Positions 11,501-22,500 of a stretch of 64,000 nucleotides of DNA are shown here, piece by piece (position 1 is the stretch's first letter; each line of letters starts with the position of its first letter). Origin of the DNA: Paramacrobiotus metropolitanus (Eukaryota > Tardigrada > Eutardigrada > Parachela > Macrobiotidae); NCBI RefSeq assembly GCF_019649055.1, contig NW_026570267.1, forward strand, positions 868,001 to 932,000, written 5' to 3'. The notes beneath the pieces were generated by a model. The model ran no database searches and had not been told where the DNA came from. It worked only from the letters and a program-made list of their open reading frames with translations. A program made the translations under genes and the position numbers.

Positions 11501-14500
11501 AGAAATCCCGTGGATGCATGGCACACATGATGTACTCCTCCTCGTGAACGTCAATGTATTCCACAAACCCCTCCGAAAGTAATTCATTCCACCTGCAATA
11601 TCGAAGTTTTTGGCTTTAATTCTGGTAAAAACATTATAAAGAATCAGTAGTCTGACATAATCTTTATATTCACCCAAACGGTTCGTTCATGTACAGATCC
11701 TTGTTCGTCAAAAGCATCAACTGCAAAACAGAGTAATCCAAGCATTCGAAGACTTTTTCTCACCAGTAAAACAGAGCAAAATTACCTCGGTCTTCGTAAA
11801 TCTCAGCGCTTGTTTTTCCTCGTCAACAACCAACAAAGGCCGAGCCGCTCGGCCGGCGTCCGTATAGATGCAAATTTCGCGATTTGCGAAATCTTGCAGA
11901 ATTGACACCTGCAACAATTCATATCATGGACCATACAAAAAGGTCATTTCTTCGAAACCATCCACAATGGCTTACTTCTTTGTGAATGACTCCTCTACGC
12001 CGGAGTGATCTGACATGAGTTACGAACGCAGTGGGATTACGATGAATCCCCAGCCAGGTTCCATTCAAAAACACCTTGGTCCCACTGAAATTATTGGCAG
12101 AAATCAGTATAACGATACGACAGTGTACCGAAAAATGCACTGACAATATATAACGATCATGATGGCCCTTGATGGGTAATTTCGCATAAAAAATTACCCA
12201 TCATAAGTGACAGCAAACTGGGGAAACTTACGACAAAATTTCTGAAGGACTGATGCTGAATAATGGATCAAAGGGCCACTGTTCCAATAACTCTGCAATC
12301 TGGGAATCTGCATCGGAGGAACCAGGAGTTATAAAGGCCATCAACGCCAAGTTCTTCACCAATCCACACGCTTGTCCTTCCGGCGTCTCCGATGGACACA
12401 CAATACCCCATTGCGTGTTGTGCAATAAGCGCGGTGCGGCTAGACGGGTTTCGTGGGTCATCGGTGTGTTCACCCGTCGTAAATGCGATAGCGTAGCACA
12501 ATACGTCAGCCGATTTAGCACTTGCGCCACTCCAACACGTCCTGTCATGTTCGCAAGACCGTTTCCGGTTGAGAGAAAATACCGCATTCCATCCGTAATT
12601 ACAGAGCTTTTGATGAGAACGGGGATGGCGACTTTCTTCCGTTTGTTCACGTATGGCTGCATTTTCTTTCGAAGTTCAGCACACATTTTCAGAAAACACT
12701 GCCGAAACTGAGCAGTCATCAAGGGACCAGCTAAATCCAAACGTTTATTGGCATAATGATCCCGGTCGTCCACATCGCGAGTACTCAAAGCTGTGTCCAG
12801 CAGACGCATGATCATGTGGCCGAGAAAATAAGCCTTGACCTTGGCATTTTCAGCTCTGGTTCCCATGTGCGGCAGAAAATAAGTGTTCAAGAGATCCTCA
12901 GCAAATCTCATCCGTTCCTCTCGATGCACACCTGGCTGGGTGGCACGGTTACCGATAAAATTCAGTGCCAGATCCTGAGTTTCGATCGCTAGACTGTCCG
13001 TTATGGATGCCTCCATCCAGTCCATCACCAATTTGGTTTTCTCGGAAATCTTCACATTTCTTTTCTCGGAAAGTCTAACCAAGTCTTCTAAGTTTTCACA
13101 CACAATGTGCTCCAGGATGTCTTTCACGGATTCACAGCCTAACGCGCGAAACAGGATCACCACGGGAATTGGTTGCCTGACAAACGGCAGGACGGCTACG
13201 ATAGGGTGTCCCAATGTTGTCATGCCCAAAATCTAACCGAAGACCGTGACCAGGTAAGTACGGCAATAAGATTAGATCCAAATTCATGACACACACTATT
13301 GTTAGACGCAACCATAGTAATTTATTGTACTAAAAATTCTTAACACACATACATACCTCCTTATTTCGCTTATGCATTTTCAGCTGCAATATATTCGGCG
13401 CTTTGGTCGAGTTTTTTGCTATGGATCTAATTTCGGCGATCCAGTTATACTTCGCTTCCCGAGATCTGCAAACGCGGATTTCATTCGACGCCAGTCTCTC
13501 CTGGGCAATAATAACCTACAAATTCGAGATCTCCATTCGCAACAAGCAAAACAATAAAACACTTCTACGGCAATCATAACTCGCATTTATGGTATGGCAA
13601 TACAAAAACTTGATAACCCAAAAACGCCATGAAATCTTTACTGATCTAAAGTAATGATGCCATTCCGCACTTACTTTTTCAGAGCCATCAATTATGAAAT
13701 ATCCACCGGGATCCATCGCGCACTCGCCCATGATCGCCATTTCTTTATCTAAAAGTCCGGCTAGCATACAGTATCCCGAGCCCACCATCATGGGAACCTT
13801 GCCGAGAAAACATTTCTCGTGTTTTATCCGAGTTCTCTCGGGCTTGCTTGAGGGATCGTATATAGTCTCCTCGATGTCAACGTAGAGTGGGCTGGCATAG
13901 GTCATATTTCTTAGTCTGCATTCGCTGGGTGTCATCATTCTTTTGTCATTGTTGATGTCCCAGAAAACCGGGCGAGGGTGAATGAAAACTTGCTTGAATG
14001 TGTACGTATACACAGCCTGCGAAACCGTAGCAGATTATAATGACACAACACTATTACGAAATTCGCAGTGTTCAAAATGAATAACAATATTCAGAAAATT
14101 GCAAAAAAATTATGTACTGCAAGAGTATGAAAATTTAAAATAGATAAAACATTACCAGAAAATGCACGATGTAGTGCATGCCGACGAAAATAATTGTATT
14201 ATTTAAAGCATTAATCGATAGATTGACTAACCACTAACATTAATTCGCTCCAATTTTTCTGAAAAATCGAAAATAGTAACTTAATCGGAACAATAGGTGC
14301 ACAATGCACATAATATTATCAAAGTATGTGAAATTAAAAAACTGAAATAATTTAACAAAAAAAAAAGCTAAAAGTTTCGGCTGGCTGGGTGAGCCCCCAC
14401 AAGTCATACCGGTTGTTCCGCGACGCCCTTCTTGTGAGTAACCTCCTGGACAATTTCAATGGGTTTGGTGTCATCGATCACCTTCTGGATGCCGTTTTCG

Positions 14501-15187
14501 ATGAATTTACTGTACGACTCCAGTTGCTGCCGTACCACGCCTGTTGCACGGAAATAGGCGCCTTTCAGATTCGGAGCAGCATACGCATCGTACTCCTCCG
14601 GTGTTAGCTGGTTCTTCGACAGCAGGAGCTCGTCCGTCACGACTTCCGTGGGCTCTTCTTGAGCGGCGGCCACAGCAGCCAAATCCACGAAATCGCTGTT
14701 GGTCATGGCTGCCTCTGTGCAGAAACATTCGCATTAGTGATTAGCCAGTCAGAACACGGCGATATTGTCGAAACACAAAACCACACAGACTGTGACAGAA
14801 CTGTCGTATACTTCGATATCCACCACACATTTATGACGACACTAACCCACAAAGGCAAAGGGATCAGCAATGCCATCTGGCACTGCATCTTCCGTGTCCA
14901 TGGCGTTTCTCTCTGCAGCAACACCATTTGTACGCACAACAGCAGTCTGGTCTTCATCGACCATCACTTCCATGGATGGCCCATCACCTGCAGCCAGTAA
15001 ATGCTAGTTAGTTGCGGGCTGGGAATGCATTGTGACCACGGAGAACCACCGTAAGCCCACATGCAGTTGGCGTACCATCACAGATCAGATCATTCTTTGT
15101 TGGTCTGCTGTCAAGTTCCATGTCCTGATCAGCATCGGACGGCGCAGACCGTCTTCCGTTGCAATACACAGACTTGTTGTTAGCCAT
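8566..15187 (-). CDS. RPB2: RNA polymerase II second-largest subunit, divergent
   Basis: Catalytic subunit of RNA polymerase II. Fifteen exons (15187-15076, 14987-14847, 14714-14410, 14016-13675, 13515-13357, 13232-12232, 12084-11976, 11908-11786, 11720-11674, 11592-10881, 10204-9983, 9784-9677, 9614-9343, 8915-8726, 8643-8566) keep phase and give about 1306 aa against about 1174 in human. Hallmarks present: VRQQLESY near 145; [14 protein letters not shown] near 290; [51 protein letters not shown] near 913 (metal-site E-D pair); [13 protein letters not shown] near 1071 (conserved lysines); [11 protein letters not shown]; a CxxC...CxxC zinc site near 1257; and [12 protein letters not shown] at the C-terminus. 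Class II (not Pol I or III) is indicated by the start and end motifs. Odd: about 105 extra N-terminal residues, acidic and Ala-rich, and many substitutions at sites normally near-invariant (NAAAVQRG where NRSAVDRG is usual). All catalytic motifs remain, so it is probably functional. Confidence 0.93.
8975..9184. mobile_element. hAT-type MITE with 8-bp target duplication
   Basis: A 210-bp, strikingly GC-rich element lies in RPB2 intron 13. Its ends are inverted repeats beginning CAGGCCCGCCA, each followed by long G or C runs. It is flanked by identical 8-bp copies ACTGGGTC (8967-8974 and 9185-9192), the target duplication size of hAT transposons, and the CAG end also fits that superfamily. No coding capacity, so it is non-autonomous. 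The exact duplication suggests a recent insertion. Confidence 0.88.
10259..10880. mobile_element. Foldback (long inverted repeat) element filling RPB2 intron 10
   Basis: Two arms of about 270-300 bp in inverted orientation meet at an AT-rich centre near 10545. Matching landmarks include ACTTACACTTTCGCGCACTC at 10283 against its complement ending at 10837, and GTACATGGTA near both extremes. The arms differ by scattered substitutions and small indels. The right terminus coincides with the RPB2 exon 10 donor, so the element occupies nearly all of that 676-bp intron. No open frame of note; family unassigned. Confidence 0.75.
12168..12203. repeat. Short hairpin in RPB2 intron 6
   Basis: A 13-bp perfect inverted repeat, TGATGGGTAATTT and its complement, is separated by 8 bp of loop. 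It lies about 30 bp downstream of the exon 6 donor on the transcribed (minus) strand and could form a stem in the pre-mRNA. It may equally be the remnant of a tiny transposon. Confidence 0.6.
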
Positions 15188-15880
15188 TGTTATCGCAGAG
15201 ATCAGATTTTCAGATCTGTCACAATTATGAATTATGATCCACAAATCAGCGTATCATTTCTGCATTGTGACAATTTCGCGAAAACCTCATTCATTGATGC
15301 ATTTGTCAGAACAGCACAAGGTGTACGCGCAATGCATCGCTGAACTGGTAACAAAATCAAGCCGCGGCAAAAATTTTTTTGTGTTGAGGAGTGTTACGCT
15401 GAATGGGTCAAGACCGCTAGGAGGGGCGGGTTTGATATCCTAGCCACCAATCACGTTTAGCAAAGATGGTCTATAAATTCAAAAATATGCCAAACTCTGG
15501 TAAAAAAAGGTCAGACCATATAAAAACTGTTGATAAAAACCATAGAAGCATCACATTTCTACGATATCCGGGTCTACAATCTTCAGAAAGCCGTTGTGTA
15601 AGTCAACAATTAAGGTGTGCAATCGAAACCGTGGCGTTACCGGACGCTAGATTCATGGCAAAATTTGTTTTCTCGTAGCCCATTGTATTGTGATTTGCAA
15701 TGTTTCACCTTCTTGTTACTCGTTGATATTGATAAAATTGTTCCTATCGGCCGTGCAGTTTTGTTGTGCAGAGCTTGAGCTTGCTTACTGCTCCTCCGCG
15801 GTTCGCAAATTATTCTGCACACCACTTATCGTGCATTCTACTTGCATGTTAGAAAGCTGTATGTAATTAAACCTAGTTAA
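15188..15880. promoter_or_regulatory. RPB2 5' flank (presumed promoter region)
   Basis: Sequence upstream of the RPB2 start codon with no coding evidence. By position it should hold the RPB2 promoter and 5' UTR. I see no convincing TATA box at a fixed distance, as is usual for housekeeping genes, and cannot locate the transcription start. Confidence 0.35.
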
Positions 15881-15923
15881 ACCTTTCTCCCGTTGTTCAC
15901 AATGTGAACAACGGGAGAAAGGT
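15881..15923. repeat. Perfect 43-bp palindrome
   Basis: Two perfectly complementary 21-bp arms (starting ACCTTTCTCCCGTTGTTCAC) flank a single central base. It lies between the RPB2 5' end and the Rho GEF 3' end. It could extrude as a cruciform, be a bidirectional hairpin terminator-like structure, or be a collapsed MITE. No target duplication is obvious. Confidence 0.85.
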
Positions 15924-16534
15924 CACTGCTGTTGATATGTACATGCTTACGTTGTATGTTGTATAGATATATTGACAGCACTACTCTGTACGAGTATAAA
16001 TGCAATATTCGTTGTAGTCATAAAAAAATATGTAAGTGGATACTGCAGGAATGTATGAGGTATGAATTGCGCATTCTGAAATAAAAATTTTATGGAGTCT
16101 CGCGACCCATAGGTCAAAAACTGGCTTGTGCAGCTGCAATTAATTACATGCAAAAATTTGACATCGCAAGTCAGCTGGCAACAGTCGCGGCAAAGATCTT
16201 CGAATGCTAGAGCTTACAATCAAAAGCCAAAACAGGAAGGAAGTCCACTCGAGCTTTTGCGCAATTTATCTAGCAGAAAGCTGCATTTTAAGCTGTGATT
16301 ACGAACTGGAGCAAATGTTCGTTCTCAGTTTGCATGAAGTATCTTTGGGAAACAGCGCAAAACGTTGAACTCAGCAATCCCGTTGAACAATGGGTCGCAG
16401 GCAACAAAATCATATACCACAGCTCTGAGTAATACAAAATTTCAATAATTGTATTTTATAAAATTAAAAAATTCACTTGCTGAGTTTGAATGCATTGGAA
16501 TTTCATTGAGGGCAAAATTTGTTTTGGTGCATTT
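15924..16534. other. 3' flank of the Rho GEF, nothing else recognised
   Basis: Intergenic AT-rich DNA between the palindrome and the Rho GEF stop codon. It should contain the Rho GEF 3' UTR on the minus strand. No other gene or repeat was identified. Confidence 0.4.
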
Positions 16535-19500
16535 TCAGAATTCGGACACTGTTGAGAAATGGTTGACAGTCGGTGTATCGCCGCCACACCCTGCGAACGA
16601 CGGATGGGTTTCCAAATGAGCTGTCTTCCATCGATCCATAGCAAATCTCAGTTTTGTTAGCCACAAGATCTAAAACAATCCATTAATACCTTCAAACAAC
16701 GTAAAGATTTTTAAGAGGTGGCCACGAAAACAATATTCTCTTTCACACAGCCGTTTATATTCTATTTAATACAGTACTTAAAACACTACAGTACTATTTA
16801 ATACAGTATGCGTTTAGCCACATCAAAATATAAACGTACACACGTTTATTCTGTTGGTCGTTTAGAGAGCTAGAAGAGTTATTTTACTGTATTTTATGAT
16901 TTGCTTTACTCCGGATTTTGACTGTTTAAGGTTTAGTGTAAATCATTGCTGGTCCAAGTTTGAAATTAAAAGAAATGATTATTATCCCATTTAACTGGGC
17001 GTTTTTTCGTCAGTTTCGCATGATATAAGCATATAGCCATGTACGGAGTCCCGACTTACCTTTGCAGATTCGTTGGAAGCTTGCAGCGTTACCGCGCTTA
17101 TTATCTGCTGATATCGGGATACATGAAGGATCACCAGAGAATTCTTTAGCAAAGGATTGGCTGAAATTCATATTTTTTGAGTTGATACAATAATGGCATT
17201 ATTGCATAATATCGCCATAGAAAATAACTTTTACTTTCTATGGTATCGGTAAGTGCAAAATGGTCAAAGAATAATACGAGTAAAATTTTGAGCTTCTACC
17301 GGTTCGTCTCTATGAAGAAGTATGAACTATGAAGTGATAGCGATTTCGCTTACATTGCTCGGAGGGGCTCATGTCGTGTACCATTATTCTGTCCAATGGC
17401 ATTGGCTGTTTGTACACCACAAACCGGGCTGAGCTTTCCTGATTTGGCCATGAACCAATCACATGTTGTTCCGATACGGATGACTTCTAATTAAAACAAT
17501 CTCTTATTACCAGCTACATAAGTGCCAAAAATCTATGGTGCCAAAAAGCTACTCTGCTTAAAAAACCGTTTTTAGTGTTTTTTAATTAAACACTTCAACG
17601 CCTAGTACGTACAGATGTGTATTGATTTAAAAATAAAATAAAATTTTTTTATGTATTTTGTATTGGTATGTATTGATTAACACGTATCTTTTTATGCCAG
17701 AATCGCCTTTTGGTTTACCTTTTTTACTAAACCTTTTCGTTTTTTGGTAAGCAGCAGCATATCGTCAAACAGAAACACTTGCATTTCCACCGGTTTTCCA
17801 TTTTCTGTAAATGAACCGTCTAGCATACTATGAATGTAAATCGTCAAACCGTAAAGTGTACATTTCAAAATTATAGTACAGCCAGTCGCATAAATCAGCA
17901 AAAGGAATGACATGTTCCAGCTACAATGAAAAACAGCTGCTCTCACCAATCATAAAAAGCGGGCCTTCCTGTACAATTATGCGTCTTGGACTGAGGATCA
18001 AATCCTCGCATGGCTGCTTGGCTAAATGCTGCTTTAGCACCTGCAACAAAATGTAGATATAATTTGTTGCAAATAGTCCCATAAAAAAGCAAGAGCACAA
18101 TGCAACGGCAAGTAATACTATTTTGCTTACTTCGGGAACATAAATCTTTGGATCTTGCAAATCTATCACAGAAGGCCACACTAATTGCTTTTGAATGGCT
18201 TGCAATTTTTCAAAATTTCTCAGCCAGTTAATTTTCTCATCGAGACCACCTAAATATAAAACAAAAATTTAATGATCACTTAGCGTATACAAATTGCCAT
18301 ATATGCGTCATTATGTGGAGTTTTGCTAAAAGATTAATTGTGATCGATCACTCACGCAAGGACGATTCCGTTTCCTCTAATACCAATCTGAGCTGTGTGC
18401 AGTCGAAACCGCACTTTTCGGAATGTTTACAGATTTCCCGCAGCAATAACGGTCGTTTCATCGTGTGCTGCACGGGTGTCACCAGTAAATCGGTTAACTG
18501 TAACCGATGACATCGGCGATCTTGACTACAAAACTGCAATTTAAAAATTTATTATTATTGCATATCAATTATTAATTGAAGATATTTACATTCTACGGTG
18601 AACTGTCGGCCTTTACGATTCAAGTTTCACAGTCTCACTGCTACGAAATGATAAATTAAAGGTTTTATTAATTTTAAGAGTTTTTCTACGTTTTTCTACG
18701 TTCGTACACGCACGCATATGGACATGGTACATACTATATGTAACGTCAGGTGCTATAAGAGTTGAAGCTGCATGTGCTGATGTGCAGTACGTTTTACTTT
18801 TGCACTTGAAAGATCACAGACCTTTTCATATTCGTTGAAATCATCATGTTTTCGTAAACTTTCCAGATAGTTGAGTGCGTTGATGTAGTTTAAACAGTAG
18901 CGGTGAAAGGCCATAGCGGTGTCACGATCGGCTTCAAAATCTTGCAGGGAATTCTGCAAATAGATTGATTATAACAATGTGGGTGCGGCTGCAGGCCGTC
19001 AGTCACTGGCAACCAGACGCTCAGAATTAGTCAACATCCGAGGATGATTACATTTTTAATGGCTTCAGCGTGTCGGCGCTAACTAAGGTTTGATCTTTTA
19101 ATAGGAAACGAATAAAATCCCCTCCATGAATTCAGTAATATTATACAGTACAGTATGTACAGTATCATAAGCACGCCCATTTCCGAGTAAAGACAGTCGC
19201 ATAATCCAAGATTTATACATGTTAGTAGTAACCTTTAATAAGTATCATGATACGAATACAAATTATGTACCAAAACAAAACATCATTTATAAAAGAAACA
19301 CTTCCTTTTATACATGTTAGATGATTTTTAGCATTAATTAACGACACAAGTCTGATACGTAGTACCGATGGTTTTAATATCGAAACAGAAATGCTGTGTA
19401 CCTTGCGCAGTAATTCGACAATGCGGTCAACAGAAACGAATTCGTTGTCTTTTCCCGCTCGTTCTATTATCTCGGCGAAATCCGCACAGAGTTCGTAATT

Positions 19501-22500
19501 CGCCTGAAACATGCAGTTTGTTTAAAATATGCAGTTCGTTTTATTTGTTGAATATTACCACATAATACGTTACTCATTTATGGTAGCTATTTTGACAAAA
19601 TACGCTGCAAAAACATAGCTAGATTGTAGTTAATCTTCTTTTTTGATTTCATATTTTTAATTTCACAGTTAATGAATTAAAGCGCATTTGATCAACGAAA
19701 TAGGCTGTGCACTACCGAGCATAATTCGTCCAAATTGCCGAAAAGCTTTTCCGGTGCTACATGCATCATAAATCCTTCCACCTGCAACTGTTTGAGCGGC
19801 TCCAGATAAACCTATAAATCAATAGTAGTTCACATATGTAAAAAACGTACACAACAGTTTCGGCAGTTACTTCCTGGAAAATCAATGTACCCTACATATG
19901 GTGAATTAATAGTGCTCCTTCAGAGTGAAATTGTTCGGGAGACGAGAAGCGCTCGACGAGGTCCCGATGAAACCAAAAATACACTATCATATCGACAGTG
20001 ACAAAAATAGCCGGCGACCGCACATGCTTCTTCCCAGTCAAAGAAAATGGCAAAAACGTCGCACGAGGCAGGAATACAGAAATTGCGTGCTCAAGATAGT
20101 GTACAGTATACTCTTATAGTGTGCGTTACATATGTCCGGGTTGATGAACTGCTAACGTACATGCTTCAATACCAGCAGATGGTCCAAGAGTAACACTAGC
20201 TCGCTTTGAAACATCTCCCAAATGGCTTCTCTACGCTTGACTTCCGCTTCCGAGAGATCATCCGACATGGCGGTTATATCACTCCAGTGTAGGACCTTGT
20301 AGCGCATCAGTGCGTCGTCATTAAATTCCGAGATTTTCAGTGTCAACAATTGGTCTTCAAGACTGCCGGTTTCCTTGCTGCGTGATGAGCGATCGAACAG
20401 CTTCATTAGGGACCAGTGCTTCTTGCGACCTTCGCCCGTGCTCGCCTCGGAATTAGGTAAACTGATGGTCGAACCGGCAAGATCAGGTGATCCAGGGGAA
20501 ACTGTATTTATCGCAAGTGAATACTACTAGTATTAGCAACATCGGTCGCGCCCGATCTAGCGATACATAAATTAAATGGATACAATAACTGATATCTAAT
20601 GACTACTAGTCATAATCGAACTTGTTCAAATAATTGTATAAATGAAAATACTGCATCATGTAGAATCACAGTAATTTATTATAAAGTAGTACGGTAATCA
20701 CGCTTGCATTCTCGTTAATTACATAAATATATTACGATTTCTAAGAAATTCTGCGAGATCTTTAAAGATAAATTTTGTCATCTTGTTTTCTTAGATGACG
20801 TAATTTCATGGCGCCCTGACGCACTTACGGTGTTTTTCGAATGAAGAGGTAGATTTGGGTGGTTTGGTGTTGCAAACCATACTCTGGTTGTACACCAGGA
20901 GATCTCCCGGGCAAATCTGCATGGGCGGAATAACCACGATCGAACTTCGACGGCGTTGAGCTGATATCGCAGGACTTCTGTCGCTGAAAATTATAGCGGC
21001 AAAAATGAAATTTTTTTGGGTGTTGTGTTACATGCACTGAAAGACGAAATCAAGCATTACTTGGCATCTCCATGACTGTCCCGGCTACCAACGGAGGATG
21101 CGCGAGATTCCGCAAAGCTCTAAGTGTAATGTATGACAAATCGGTCAAAACGCTTGTAGTAACAGCCGCGCTTTAATTAAGTGTTTTTGACGCGCAATTT
21201 TAACCGAAAGAAAAAGTGTAGCAGACATAAAAGTGGTGCTCATAAGAAGGCAAATGAACACTCTATCACAATTAAAAACAAAGATTTCCAAAGCAGCTAA
21301 TAAGGTATCTGTAATTTCGTAAAGAAGAAATAAAACTGACGCTGATAATTATTATGAGAAGCATTTTTTCTACTTTTCTCTACAACAGCATCAGAAAACG
21401 TACACGAAAGAGGCAAATGCACATAATTATGGCTTACACAGACCTACGTATTGATAATATTATTAGTAAACTTGCAAGCATCGAATGCACACATAAATGA
21501 AACAATACAGAGTACCTTCCACACACGACCATGATTAATTACTGCGTTACAATCTCGCACGAAGTCATTAAACAGTTTAGCTAAAAATTAGTAATAGTTT
21601 CAGTTTTATTACAAACTGATATTATTACTACCAATTTTCCGCAAATTTTAAGAGTGTACGTTCACTACGTTGCATATGTATTGCAACGTATTGCAACACG
21701 AAATAATTGCGTATTTAAATAACTATTCTGCAGCACGTATGTACGTCTGATGTTTAGAGTTAGCTTTAGTAAAACTAGGAAACAAAAAAACGGGTCGGTA
21801 CGGGGTGGTTAATACCAGCCACATTCAGAAAGGATACAGCGGTAAACATTATTAACATGTAATGAACAACAGAGGAAGGTGGAGGAAAACATATAAGAAA
21901 GCGACGATTGTTAATTGCAGGAACGCAGCACTGCAAACTTGCCTGCGTGGGGGTTAACGCTGGTCTCCGTGCACGCAGGATTTCGACGGAAGGAGGAACA
22001 CTTTCTATAAGATCTTCAGCACTTACAGGCGATTCCAGGAGATTGTCTGACATGGATGACTCCGTTGCGTAATTACTATGTCGTCCGGATCGCAGGGAAA
22101 AGCGTGAATGCAGCTTGCGCTCGGGTTTCGGCGACGAAGTGGGTGTCGGCATTCCGGCCAACTCCAAAGCAGACGGTTGAGATGTTGCTTGTTTCATCAT
22201 CACCTGCAAATATATACGACAATTACAGGACATGCCACGCTAATCACCGAAAAACATTGCATCTCGTTAAATAATATGATTCCGCCTTGTCGAGGGAACT
22301 GAACTGAAGGAACATATTTCATATATAAAAGCATATCCGAACGCTATAGGTACTATTTAATTAAGGCACCGGAAGGTAATAATGATGTACGCTACAGGAG
22401 TTTGCCACATTCTGCATGGTAATAATAAAATTAATACTAAATAATTTTATTTACCAGCGCAGTATGCAAACCTAAAAAAATCATATACAACAGCAAAGGT

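Noticed and set aside
12253-12711. 152-codon plus-strand open frame
   Set aside because: Antisense shadow of RPB2 exon 6, which carries conserved polymerase motifs.
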